A stretch of 64,000 nucleotides of DNA from Alicyclobacillus tolerans (GTDB taxonomy: Bacteria; Bacillota; Bacilli; Alicyclobacillales; Alicyclobacillaceae): contig NZ_JAJFNK010000022.1 of assembly GCF_021739485.1 (NCBI RefSeq), forward strand, positions 1 to 64,000, in the 5' to 3' direction. Below are positions 1 through 7,529 of the stretch, piece by piece. How positions within the stretch are numbered: position 1 is the first letter of the stretch; every line of letters starts with the position of its first letter. A model generated the notes under the pieces. That model saw nothing but the letters and a program-made list of their open reading frames with translations. It made no database searches and was not told the origin of the DNA. Both the position numbers and the translations under genes were made by a program.

Positions 1-200
1 CAAGGAACCACATGACTCTTACGCATCCGCGTTTCAATCGCCCGCTGTTCTCACCGCACAAAACTCAACTGAGCTTTACGGAACAATCTCTTTCAACCGT
101 TTGAACTTGGCGATTGCCCGGTTCGAGGTTTTCAAAAGACCTTGCTGTGATGGGGTTTTCGAAGCGTTTTTGCGGTGCCGCTCTCGCGGCGACATCGACT
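1..200 (-). other. Probable leader of an rRNA operon, leaving the window at the left edge
   Basis: Read on the minus strand, this is the transcribed leader downstream of the promoter at 201-229. It opens with a small GCCGC-gaga-GCGGC hairpin and contains GGTCTTTTGAAAACC at about 117-131, resembling the boxA-like TCTTTGAAAACT element that precedes 16S rRNA in Bacilli. No credible ORF with a ribosome binding site is present. The 16S gene itself is not in the window, so the rRNA assignment is inference from promoter strength, boxA-like motif and lack of coding sequence; another strongly expressed RNA is possible. Confidence 0.45.
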
Positions 201-229
201 AATATACCACGTGCCCAAAACCGAGTCAA
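201..229 (-). promoter_or_regulatory. Strong sigmaA promoter, rrn-like
   Basis: On the minus strand TTGACT (224-229) is separated by 17 bp from TATATT (201-206). A/T-rich sequence lies just upstream (230-260), as expected for an UP-like element. The near-consensus hexamers and the GC-rich first transcribed bases fit an rRNA P2-type promoter. It fires leftward, away from the EamA gene, so that gene (ending at 341) is not its target. Confidence 0.65.
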
Positions 230-340
230 GCAAAACTCGAGGAAAATCGCAAAAAATCGACGGGTTGTTTTTTCAACCAACCATGAAATTGTGGACTGCC
301 CTAGACAGCTGCGCCGCTTAAGGTCACACACAACCTCGTT

Positions 341-1243
341 TTATCCCGTCATTTCGGCCCTGTGAAGTTTGCGGGTAATGACCGTTTCACTCACCGCGAT
401 CCCAACCAAAATCAGCAGCACGCCAATCCACCTCACAACGGATACATGCTCTCCAAGAACGACACGAGCCAGAAAGATGGCAACCGGCAACTCAATCGAT
501 CCGAGGATGCCAGCCATTCTTCCTCCAATTCTCGGAATGGATACGTTAGTCAGTACAAGAGGCAATGCCTGAGCGAAAAAAGCCACTGCCAGCCCCCAAA
601 ACCAAAGTCCGTGCCATAGCGTCGGTGAATACACGTCTTTGGGGCTCATGAAGAACATAATCACGATGCCCGAAATGGTCACGATGATGGCTGACCGTAC
701 AAAGGGTGACGACTGCGTATCCACAAATTCGGAAAGATACAAGGTGCCGGCGTAGCCAATTGCAGAACACAAACCGAGGACAACTGCAGCCACAGACACA
801 CCCGTCAGACGGGTCCCAATCAAGCCCACGGCCAGAACCGTACCAAATAGAATGAGGACAAGCCCAATCCACTTTTCGATGGGAGGGAGTTTGCGGCGGA
901 CAAACATGTCAATGACTACTACGATCCAAGAAAACTGGAACAACAAGACAATGGCTAGTGATGCAGGAAGTTTTGTCAAAGCCACGTAGTACGCGTAGCT
1001 GGTCAACGCTCCGCAAAGACCGAGCACCCCGAGAAGAACTCCTTGTCGTTTTGTAACAGGGTTCCCTTTTCGAAACAACCACGCTATGGGCCACAACAAC
1101 ACTGCGCCAAACACGTATTGTGCATTTGTGACACCCGCGGCACTGAACCCGTGGCGGTAGGCCATTTTTAAAATCGGCGAAACGACTCCGAAGCTGCTGC
1201 CTGCCATCAGCATGAACAGCGCATACCACGACTTGTTGAACAA
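341..1243 (-). CDS. EamA/DMT family transporter
   Basis: Integral membrane permease of the drug/metabolite transporter superfamily, about 300 residues with ten predicted hydrophobic segments arranged as two EamA repeats (roughly residues 5-140 and 150-290). Hallmarks are the glycine-rich first helix (GSSFGVVSPILK) and the second-repeat end with PVAIFLARVVLGE. Substrate cannot be told from sequence. The start is a TTG at 1243 behind a purine-rich AAGGGAAA; an internal ATG (residue 11) would truncate the first helix. It is co-oriented with the pur operon but separated by that operon's terminator, so it is probably an independent unit. Confidence 0.85.
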   Translation of the reverse strand: MFNKSWYALFMLMAGSSFGVVSPILKMAYRHGFSAAGVTNAQYVFGAVLLWPIAWLFRKGNPVTKRQGVLLGVLGLCGALTSYAYYVALTKLPASLAIVLLFQFSWIVVVIDMFVRRKLPPIEKWIGLVLILFGTVLAVGLIGTRLTGVSVAAVVLGLCSAIGYAGTLYLSEFVDTQSSPFVRSAIIVTISGIVIMFFMSPKDVYSPTLWHGLWFWGLAVAFFAQALPLVLTNVSIPRIGGRMAGILGSIELPVAIFLARVVLGEHVSVVRWIGVLLILVGIAVSETVITRKLHRAEMTG

Positions 1244-1303
1244 TTTCCCTTCCCCCGTCCCCTAGAAAAACGCCTTTGTTTCCCAAGCAATCTGACCCAC
1301 ATG

Positions 1304-1328
1304 AAAAAACCGGGCTCAATTGCCCGGC
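1304..1328 (-). terminator. Intrinsic terminator of the pur operon
   Basis: On the minus strand CCGGGC-aattga-GCCCGG is followed directly by TTTTTT. It sits about 40 bases after the purD stop codon and closes the purB-to-purD unit. Confidence 0.85.
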
Positions 1329-1368
1329 CTTGTGACGCGCTAGAAACCGCGAGAAACGAATCTGAACG

Positions 1369-2664
1369 CTACTGTTGCTTGAGGTCGGTGCGCAGCCCGA
1401 TGTCTGTTCGAAAATGCTTTCCGTCAAAGTATATCTGGTTGACAATCCCGTATGCAACACCTCTGGCTTTTGAGAGGTCAGCGGCTTGCCCCAAAACCGT
1501 CAGCACCCGTCCCCCTGCAGTGACCAGCCTTCCCTCCCGGCTTGCCGTTCCCGCGTGAAACACCACGTCCGATTCCCCGGTGGACAGGGTGATTTCCGAT
1601 CCCGTTTGCGGGTTTTCCGGGTACCCAGGCGCTGCAAGTACCACGCATACAGCCGCTTGGTCGTGCCACTGTACGGACACGTCGGACAACCGGTTTTCAC
1701 TGACCGCCCACAAAACTTCCAGAAGGTCCGTTTTCAACAGCGGCAAGACGACTTCTGTCTCAGGGTCTCCAAAGCGAACGTTGAATTCCACCACATACGG
1801 CCCATTCGCCGTGATCATCAATCCTGCATAGAGAACTCCCCGGTAATGGATTCCTCGTTCTTTCAGGGTGTTGAGCGCGGGATGGACAATCGTCGACTCT
1901 ACCACCTCAGTAAGGCCAGCCTCCAGGAATGAGGATACCGGTGCGAACGCGCCCATCCCGCCTGTGTTCGGACCGCGATCGGCATCGTAAACCGGTTTGT
2001 GGTCGCGAGCTGGCAACATCGGCACGACAGCACTGTCGTCCACAAAAAACATTAGAGAGACTTCGGTGCCTTCCAAGAAGGACTCCACGACCAGTTTCGC
2101 ACCGGCATCGCCAAACCGCTTTTCCAGCATCATGTCGTCAATTGCCGACTCGGCCTCGGATACCGTCTGTGCGACCACCACACCCTTGCCGGCTGCCAAG
2201 CCGTCCGCCTTGATCACGATGGGTGCTCCGCAGCGTTTCACATACTCCTGAGCTGCTTTTGCGTCCGTAAACACTTCATAGCTAGCCGTGGGAACCTTGG
2301 CGTCTTTCATGAGCGCCTTGGCAAACGCCTTAGACGTTTCGAGCTCCGCAGCCTGCTGAGAAGGTCCAAAGCAGCGGATGCCGTTCTGAGTCAGCCGGTC
2401 CACCAATCCGAGAGACAGAGGTTGCTCCGGCCCAACCACCACCAGGTCGATGCGGTGTTGTTTCGCCGCGTCCACCACAGCTTCGACGTCTCCGGCGCTC
2501 ACATCGAGGCACTCGCACACCGCGCGCATCCCCGGGTTCCCTGGGGCCGCAAACAACGTCGGTCGGCGTGGACTTTGCGCCAGCTTCCAAGCAATGGCGT
2601 GTTCCCTGGCTCCCTGGCCCACAATGAGAATGCGGGGCTGATTTGGGATATTAAGGCCCGTCAT
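1369..2664 (-). CDS. purD: Phosphoribosylamine-glycine ligase
   Basis: ATP-grasp enzyme of the second step of IMP synthesis, joining glycine to phosphoribosylamine to make GAR. 431 residues, a normal length. The N-terminal domain starts with ILIVGQGAREHAIAWKL; the ATP-grasp part carries VIKADGLAAGKGV and later EFNVRFGDPETEV, both diagnostic of PurD. ATG at 2664 has GGAGG seven bases upstream. It is the last gene of the pur operon, about 50 bp after purH, and is followed by an intrinsic terminator. Confidence 0.97.
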   Translation of the reverse strand: MTGLNIPNQPRILIVGQGAREHAIAWKLAQSPRRPTLFAAPGNPGMRAVCECLDVSAGDVEAVVDAAKQHRIDLVVVGPEQPLSLGLVDRLTQNGIRCFGPSQQAAELETSKAFAKALMKDAKVPTASYEVFTDAKAAQEYVKRCGAPIVIKADGLAAGKGVVVAQTVSEAESAIDDMMLEKRFGDAGAKLVVESFLEGTEVSLMFFVDDSAVVPMLPARDHKPVYDADRGPNTGGMGAFAPVSSFLEAGLTEVVESTIVHPALNTLKERGIHYRGVLYAGLMITANGPYVVEFNVRFGDPETEVVLPLLKTDLLEVLWAVSENRLSDVSVQWHDQAAVCVVLAAPGYPENPQTGSEITLSTGESDVVFHAGTASREGRLVTAGGRVLTVLGQAADLSKARGVAYGIVNQIYFDGKHFRTDIGLRTDLKQQ

Positions 2665-2713
2665 GATTGTCCTCCTTCGCTTTCACATCCAGCGCGCTCC
2701 GGCGCTTCAAACC

Positions 2714-4342
2714 TCAATGCAAGAAATGCCGTTCGCCTGTGAACACCATTGCAATGCCGTGTTCATTGGCGGCGGAAATGCTTTCGGCGTCTTTTATCGA
2801 ACCGCCAGGCTGCACAATTGCCGTGATTCCTGCTGCTGCAGCCGTGTCGACCGTATCGCGCATCGGGAAAAACGCGTCAGATGCCAGCACGCTGCCTTTC
2901 GCCCGTTCGCCAGCTTGTTCGATCGCGATCTTGGCCGCGCCCACCCGGTTCATTTGCCCGGCGCCGATGCCTAAAGTGGAATGTTCTGTGGCCAGGACGA
3001 TCGCGTTCGACTTCACGAACTTGACCACTCTCCACGCAAACTGCAGCGCTCTTTGTTCGGCGTCCGAAGGAGCCCGATTAGTCACCACATCCCACTGAGA
3101 GGCCAACTGCCTGTCGACTTCCTGCACCAGCAAACCGCCCGACACCCGCCGGAACACCTTGTCTTCCGGGGACCACTGAGGCAAGGTCATGTCGAGTTCC
3201 AACAGGCGCACATTCTTTTTGCGCGCAAACAAAGCCTTGGCTTCCTCGGAAAAAGACGGCGCCATGACAATCTCGAGAAACATCCCTGTCAGTTTCTCGG
3301 CCAATGGTCCATCCACTGGGCGGTTCGGGGCGACAATGCCGCCAAAAATGGACACCGGGTCTGCCTCGTATGCCCGTTCAAACGCCTGCATGATGCTCTC
3401 GCCCAATCCAATGCCGCACGGGTTCATGTGTTTGACCGCCACTACGGCAGGCAATTTCAAATCGTCGAAAGAACGCAGGATGTTCAAAGCGGCATCCGCA
3501 TCCTGGATGTTGTTATAAGAGAGCTCTTTCCCTTGGAGCTGCACGGCACCGCTGATGGTTGCCCGAGAAGCGGCAGGTTCTGCGTAAAAATGCGCTTTTT
3601 GGTGGGGGTTTTCGCCATAGCGAAGGGCTTGCTTGTGGACAAAGGACACTTGGTACAACGCTGGCCAGGTTTTGTCAGCCTGGGCGTCCGCTTTGGAATC
3701 GGTTTGTGCACTAGCGCCAGCGCTGCCAGCTGCGGACGCTGCTGACTGAGTGCGCTGCTGCGCCTGCTTCTCTAAATAGGCTGCAATGGCGGCATCGTAG
3801 TTGGCCGTTTGCGCAAACACCTTGGCGGCCAACGAGATCCGCTGGCTGTCGCTGATTTCTTTGCCTGCACTGAGGGCTTCGCCGATCCAGGCGTAATCCT
3901 CTGGGTCAATCACAGGCATACAAAATCGGTGGTTCTTTGCCGCTGCGCGAAGCATAGACGGTCCGCCAATGTCGATCATTTCGACGGCTTCTTCAAACGC
4001 CACCCCGGGTTTGGCAATGGTGTCGGTGAAAGGATACAGGTTGACCACCACGAGGTCGATGGCTTCGATGTGGTGCTCTTCCATCTTTTGAACGTGTTCA
4101 GGGTTGTCGCGAAGTCCCAGCAGTCCCCCGTGAATTTTCGGGTGCAAGGTCTTTACGCGCCCATCCATCATTTCGGGAAATCCGGTGTAGTCCTCCACCT
4201 GCGTCACCGGCAAGCCGGCCTCCAAAAGGTGTCTAGCTGTACCCCCGGTCGACAAAATGCGGTATCCTGCCTGCTCAATCTGCCGGCTGAACTCCACAAT
4301 GCCGCGTTTGTCAAACACGCTGATCAGCGCCCACTTACTCAT
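2714..4342 (-). CDS. purH: Bifunctional AICAR formyltransferase/IMP cyclohydrolase
   Basis: Catalyses the last two steps of IMP synthesis. Residues 1-190 form the MGS-like IMP cyclohydrolase domain (STGGTARHL, DGRVKTLHPKIHGG), and residues about 226-542 the AICAR transformylase (YGENPHQKAHFY, KHMNPCGIG). ATG 4342 is chosen because AAGGAG lies at 4351-4356; the GTG at 4351 overlaps that Shine-Dalgarno. At 542 residues it is about 30 longer than usual (near 512): an alanine/serine-rich, charged linker occupies residues 193-225 (bases 3668-3766) between the domains. The start lies inside the extended 3' end of purN. Confidence 0.97.
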   Translation of the reverse strand: MSKWALISVFDKRGIVEFSRQIEQAGYRILSTGGTARHLLEAGLPVTQVEDYTGFPEMMDGRVKTLHPKIHGGLLGLRDNPEHVQKMEEHHIEAIDLVVVNLYPFTDTIAKPGVAFEEAVEMIDIGGPSMLRAAAKNHRFCMPVIDPEDYAWIGEALSAGKEISDSQRISLAAKVFAQTANYDAAIAAYLEKQAQQRTQSAASAAGSAGASAQTDSKADAQADKTWPALYQVSFVHKQALRYGENPHQKAHFYAEPAASRATISGAVQLQGKELSYNNIQDADAALNILRSFDDLKLPAVVAVKHMNPCGIGLGESIMQAFERAYEADPVSIFGGIVAPNRPVDGPLAEKLTGMFLEIVMAPSFSEEAKALFARKKNVRLLELDMTLPQWSPEDKVFRRVSGGLLVQEVDRQLASQWDVVTNRAPSDAEQRALQFAWRVVKFVKSNAIVLATEHSTLGIGAGQMNRVGAAKIAIEQAGERAKGSVLASDAFFPMRDTVDTAAAAGITAIVQPGGSIKDAESISAANEHGIAMVFTGERHFLH

Positions 4343-4985
4343 GCTTTCCACTCCTTACGATTGTTTCTGAATGAGGACTTCCCGAAATGAGGACTTCCCG
4401 AATCACCTTGGGGTACAGTTCGTGTTCCACCTCGTGTAAGCGTTCGAGGAGTGCCTCTTCCGTTATGCCAGGTTGCACCGCCACAGCCCTCTGCGCCAAA
4501 ATGGGGCCCGTGTCCACACCTTCGTCCACCAGGTGAACGGTGACCCCCGTTTGAACCGCTCCCGCCTGCAAGGCGTCGCGAACGGCATGCCGGCCCGGAA
4601 ACTTAGGTAAAAGTGAAGGGTGTATGTTTAAAATCCGCCCGCGGTACGCGTTCAGCAGGACAGGAGAGACAATGCGCATGTATCCGGCCAAAACAATCCA
4701 TTCCACGTCCCTTTTCTGCAGTTCAGCGAGAACAGCCCGTTCGTAAGCGGATTTGTCCGCGTAGTCCTTCGGATCTCGTGCGAACACGCTGACGTGCGCG
4801 CTCTTGGCTCGCCGCACGGCCTCACACTGCGGCTTGTCCGAAACGACTAATGCGGTCAAAGCCGGCCACGCCGGGTCCTGTTGTTCAATGTCCAAGATGG
4901 ACTGCAGGTTGGTTCCCGCTCCGGATGCAAACACGGCAATTGGAGTCCGCGCAGGCCGCACAGAGCCGGTCTGTTCGTGTGGCAT
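4335..4985 (-). CDS. purN: Phosphoribosylglycinamide formyltransferase
   Basis: 10-formyl-THF-dependent GAR transformylase, step three of IMP synthesis, 216 residues from ATG 4985. Diagnostic sequence: FASGAGTNLQ, LAGYMRIVSPVLL, NIHPSLLPKFPG (catalytic Asn-His) and VHLVDEGVDTGPI (catalytic Asp). The ATG overlaps the purM stop as TGATG, indicating translational coupling. The C-terminus is altered: a perfect 16-bp tandem duplication (4370-4401) shifts the frame in the last residues. Without it the protein would end VIREVLIQKQS with a TAA touching the purH Shine-Dalgarno; with it the tail is longer and runs 8 bases into purH. The catalytic core is intact. Confidence 0.96.
   Translation of the reverse strand: MPHEQTGSVRPARTPIAVFASGAGTNLQSILDIEQQDPAWPALTALVVSDKPQCEAVRRAKSAHVSVFARDPKDYADKSAYERAVLAELQKRDVEWIVLAGYMRIVSPVLLNAYRGRILNIHPSLLPKFPGRHAVRDALQAGAVQTGVTVHLVDEGVDTGPILAQRAVAVQPGITEEALLERLHEVEHELYPKVIREVLISGSPHSETIVRSGKHE
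4370..4401. repeat. 16-bp perfect tandem duplication in the purN 3' end
   Basis: Two adjacent identical copies of AATGAGGACTTCCCGA (4370-4385 and 4386-4401, plus strand). Sixteen is not a multiple of three, so the duplication changes the reading frame of purN at its C-terminus and moves its stop codon from just before the purH ribosome binding site to inside purH. Confidence 0.97.
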
Positions 4986-6028
4986 CAGCGCGCGTCCCCC
5001 CAAACCACGGCCCGTGGTCCTTCCACAATTTGACCTATCACTGCCGGGGTTTCCCCGGAGCGGCGAAGCATCTCAACGGCCCGCTCGACGTCTTGTTGGG
5101 AGACGACCAGGACAAACCCGACGCCCATGTTCCAGATGCGGTTGGCCTCCTCAAAGGACAGGTCGCTTTGCTCCCTGAGCCACTCAAACACGGGAGGAAC
5201 CTGCCAACTGCCGACTTGGATTTTCGCCGCCAGAGACTCCGGCAAACACCGCGGGACGTTGTCGATGAGTCCCCCGCCGGTAATGTGAGCCATGCCTTTG
5301 ATATCCACGCCCGCGTTTTTCAAGGCCAGCACGGACTTCACGTAAATCCGGGTAGGCTGAAGCAACTCTTCAGCGACCGTGCCGCGCCACCCCGGAAGGG
5401 TATCTCCAAAGGAAATTCCGTTGTCCCGAAGAATTTTGCGCACCAAGGAAAAACCGTTGGAATGTACCCCGTTGCTCGCGAGGCCAATCACAGCATCCCC
5501 AGATGCAATCCGGTTGCCGTCGACAATGTCCGGGCGGTTGACGACTCCGACTGCGGTTCCCGCCAAATCGTACTCTCCATCGGTATACATGTCAGGCATC
5601 TCGGCAGTTTCTCCGCCAATCAACGCGCACCCGGATTGTGCGCAGCCCTCCGCCACCCCGGCAACGATGGCCTCCGCCGCTTCGACGTCCAGCTTCCCGA
5701 CGGCCAAGTAATCCAGGAAAAACAAAGGTTCCGCCCCTGTGGTCAAAATGTCGTTGACGCACATCGCAACACAGTCGATCCCGATGGTGTCGTGTTTGTT
5801 GGCTGCAAACGCGACCTTCAGCTTGGTGCCAACCCCGTCCGCGCCTGAGATGAGGACGGGCGACGGATACTTTTGGATATCGAGCGCAAAGCCTCCGGCA
5901 AACCCGCCGATGCCCCCAATCACTTCGGGCCGGACCGTCCGTTTGGCCAGGCGAGCGTAGCGCGAAGCTGCCGCATTCCCGGCGTCGATGTCAACCCCTG
6001 CCGCCTGATACGGATCTACTTTGGTCAT
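4985..6028 (-). CDS. purM: Phosphoribosylformylglycinamidine cyclo-ligase (AIR synthetase)
   Basis: ATP-dependent ring closure of FGAM to AIR, step five of IMP synthesis. 347 residues, the family length. ATG 6028 has AGGAGG upstream and overlaps the purF stop by four bases (ATGA). Sequence marks: YQAAGVDIDAGN at the start, LISGADGVGTKL, GGETAEMPDMY, and HITGGGLIDNVPRCLP. Belongs to the PurM/PurL/ThiL/SelD fold; thiL in the same window is a distant relative. Confidence 0.97.
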   Translation of the reverse strand: MTKVDPYQAAGVDIDAGNAAASRYARLAKRTVRPEVIGGIGGFAGGFALDIQKYPSPVLISGADGVGTKLKVAFAANKHDTIGIDCVAMCVNDILTTGAEPLFFLDYLAVGKLDVEAAEAIVAGVAEGCAQSGCALIGGETAEMPDMYTDGEYDLAGTAVGVVNRPDIVDGNRIASGDAVIGLASNGVHSNGFSLVRKILRDNGISFGDTLPGWRGTVAEELLQPTRIYVKSVLALKNAGVDIKGMAHITGGGLIDNVPRCLPESLAAKIQVGSWQVPPVFEWLREQSDLSFEEANRIWNMGVGFVLVVSQQDVERAVEMLRRSGETPAVIGQIVEGPRAVVWGDAR

Positions 6029-7497
6029 ACGCCTGCCTCCTGCAAAGTTTCGATTTCCCATTTTCCTCCGGAGGTCTCCGTCGGGTACTGGCCTGAAAAA
6101 CAGGCGTTGCAAAACGGGTAGTCTTCACCCCGTCCGTAGCCGAATGCCGTCATTAGTTCCGGTACGGTCAAGTACTCCAAACTGTCCGCGTCGATTTCCT
6201 GACGAATTTCGTCCAGAGAGTGCGTGGCGGCGATGAGCTGCCCTTTGGATGAGGTATCAATGCCGTAGTGACAAGGATGACGGTACGGAGGACTGGAGAT
6301 GCGTACATGCACTTCCGTCGCTCCAGCATCCCGCAACAGCTGGACAATCCTCCGGCTGGTCGTGCCGCGAACAATCGAATCGTCAATCAAGATGACGCGT
6401 TTTCCATCGACCACCGTGCGAACGGCGTTCAGTTTGAGTCGCACCCCGGAATCGCGCATTTCTTGGGAAGGTTGAATGAACGTCCGCGCAATGTACTTGT
6501 TTTTCACAAGCCCCATTTCAAACGGAATGCCGCTTTTTTCGGCGTACCCGGCAGCCGCCGAGATGCTGGAATCCGGAACCCCAATGACAATATCTCCAGG
6601 TGCAGAATGCTGCTCAGCCAGAATCCGGCCGAGCTGTTTGCGGATCGCATGCACATTGTAGCCGTCAATGTCGCTGTCCGGACGAGCAAAGTAGATGTGT
6701 TCGAAAGTGCACAAAGCGCGCTTGACCTGTTTGACAAACATCGTCGATTGCACGCCTTTTTCGTCAATGACGACAATTTCCCCAGGCTTCACGTCGCGAA
6801 TAAAGGCGGCACCCACGGTTTCGAACGCGCAGGACTCAGAAGCGACAACGTAAGAATCGCCCAGTTTGCCCAGCGCCAGCGGCCGAAGCCCATTTGGGTC
6901 CCGCGCGGCAATGAGTTGATGATTGGATAAGAATACGAGAGCAAATCCGCCTCGGATGACCTTCAAACTGTCTTCGATGTTTTCGAGCAAGCTGTCGTGC
7001 TCTCCCCGGGAAATCAGGTGAGCGAGAACTTCGGTATCGCTGGTGGACTGAAACAAGCTCCCCGTCTTCTCCAAATCCACGCGCAGCTTATGGGCGTTGA
7101 CCAGGTTGCCGTTGTGGGCAATGGCCAAATTCCCTTGATGGGTTGTGAAAGTGAGAGGCTGTGCATTCTCAACCGTGTTCGACCCGGCTGTGGAATACCT
7201 CACATGCCCAATCGCACTGTCTCCAATCAGTTCTTTCAACTGGCCTCCGGAAAAGACGTCGGACAACAACCCCAGTCCGCGGTGCCGATACATTTTCGTT
7301 CCGTCGACCGTCGCGATACCGGCCGCCTCTTGACCGCGGTGCTGCAACGCCACCAAACCGAAGTAAGTCAATTCGGCAGCATTGGAATGCCGGAAAATGC
7401 CGAACACGCCGCACTCTTCGTGAAGCTGATCCGCCTCTATCCCTTCAACCGCGTCGACGCGACCTGCCTCAAGCCCTCTGTCATACAGCCGCTCCAT
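6025..7497 (-). CDS. purF: Amidophosphoribosyltransferase (glutamine PRPP amidotransferase)
   Basis: Committing step of purine synthesis: PRPP plus glutamine to phosphoribosylamine. 490 residues from ATG 7497 (AAAGGA upstream; a second in-frame ATG at 7515 is possible). The N-terminal Ntn-hydrolase nucleophile would be Cys29 in EECGVFGIF after a 28-residue propeptide, as in Bacillus-type PurF. The PRPP site VILIDDSIVRGTTS is present. Near the C-terminus cysteines in YPFCNACFSGQYP match the Fe-S ligands of the Bacillus enzyme, so this is the oxygen-sensitive iron-sulfur type. Confidence 0.97.
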   Translation of the reverse strand: MERLYDRGLEAGRVDAVEGIEADQLHEECGVFGIFRHSNAAELTYFGLVALQHRGQEAAGIATVDGTKMYRHRGLGLLSDVFSGGQLKELIGDSAIGHVRYSTAGSNTVENAQPLTFTTHQGNLAIAHNGNLVNAHKLRVDLEKTGSLFQSTSDTEVLAHLISRGEHDSLLENIEDSLKVIRGGFALVFLSNHQLIAARDPNGLRPLALGKLGDSYVVASESCAFETVGAAFIRDVKPGEIVVIDEKGVQSTMFVKQVKRALCTFEHIYFARPDSDIDGYNVHAIRKQLGRILAEQHSAPGDIVIGVPDSSISAAAGYAEKSGIPFEMGLVKNKYIARTFIQPSQEMRDSGVRLKLNAVRTVVDGKRVILIDDSIVRGTTSRRIVQLLRDAGATEVHVRISSPPYRHPCHYGIDTSSKGQLIAATHSLDEIRQEIDADSLEYLTVPELMTAFGYGRGEDYPFCNACFSGQYPTETSGGKWEIETLQEAGV

Positions 7498-7529
7498 ATG
7501 GTCTCGTCCTTTCATCGTTTCGTTAATGG

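Noticed and set aside
65..331. 88-codon minus-strand ORF at the left edge
   Set aside because: It spans the strong promoter and leader; composition is Arg/Cys-rich and no ribosome binding site is seen.
2981..3745. 254-codon plus-strand ORF opposite purH
   Set aside because: Antisense shadow of a clearly coding gene; Arg/His-rich composition without family similarity.
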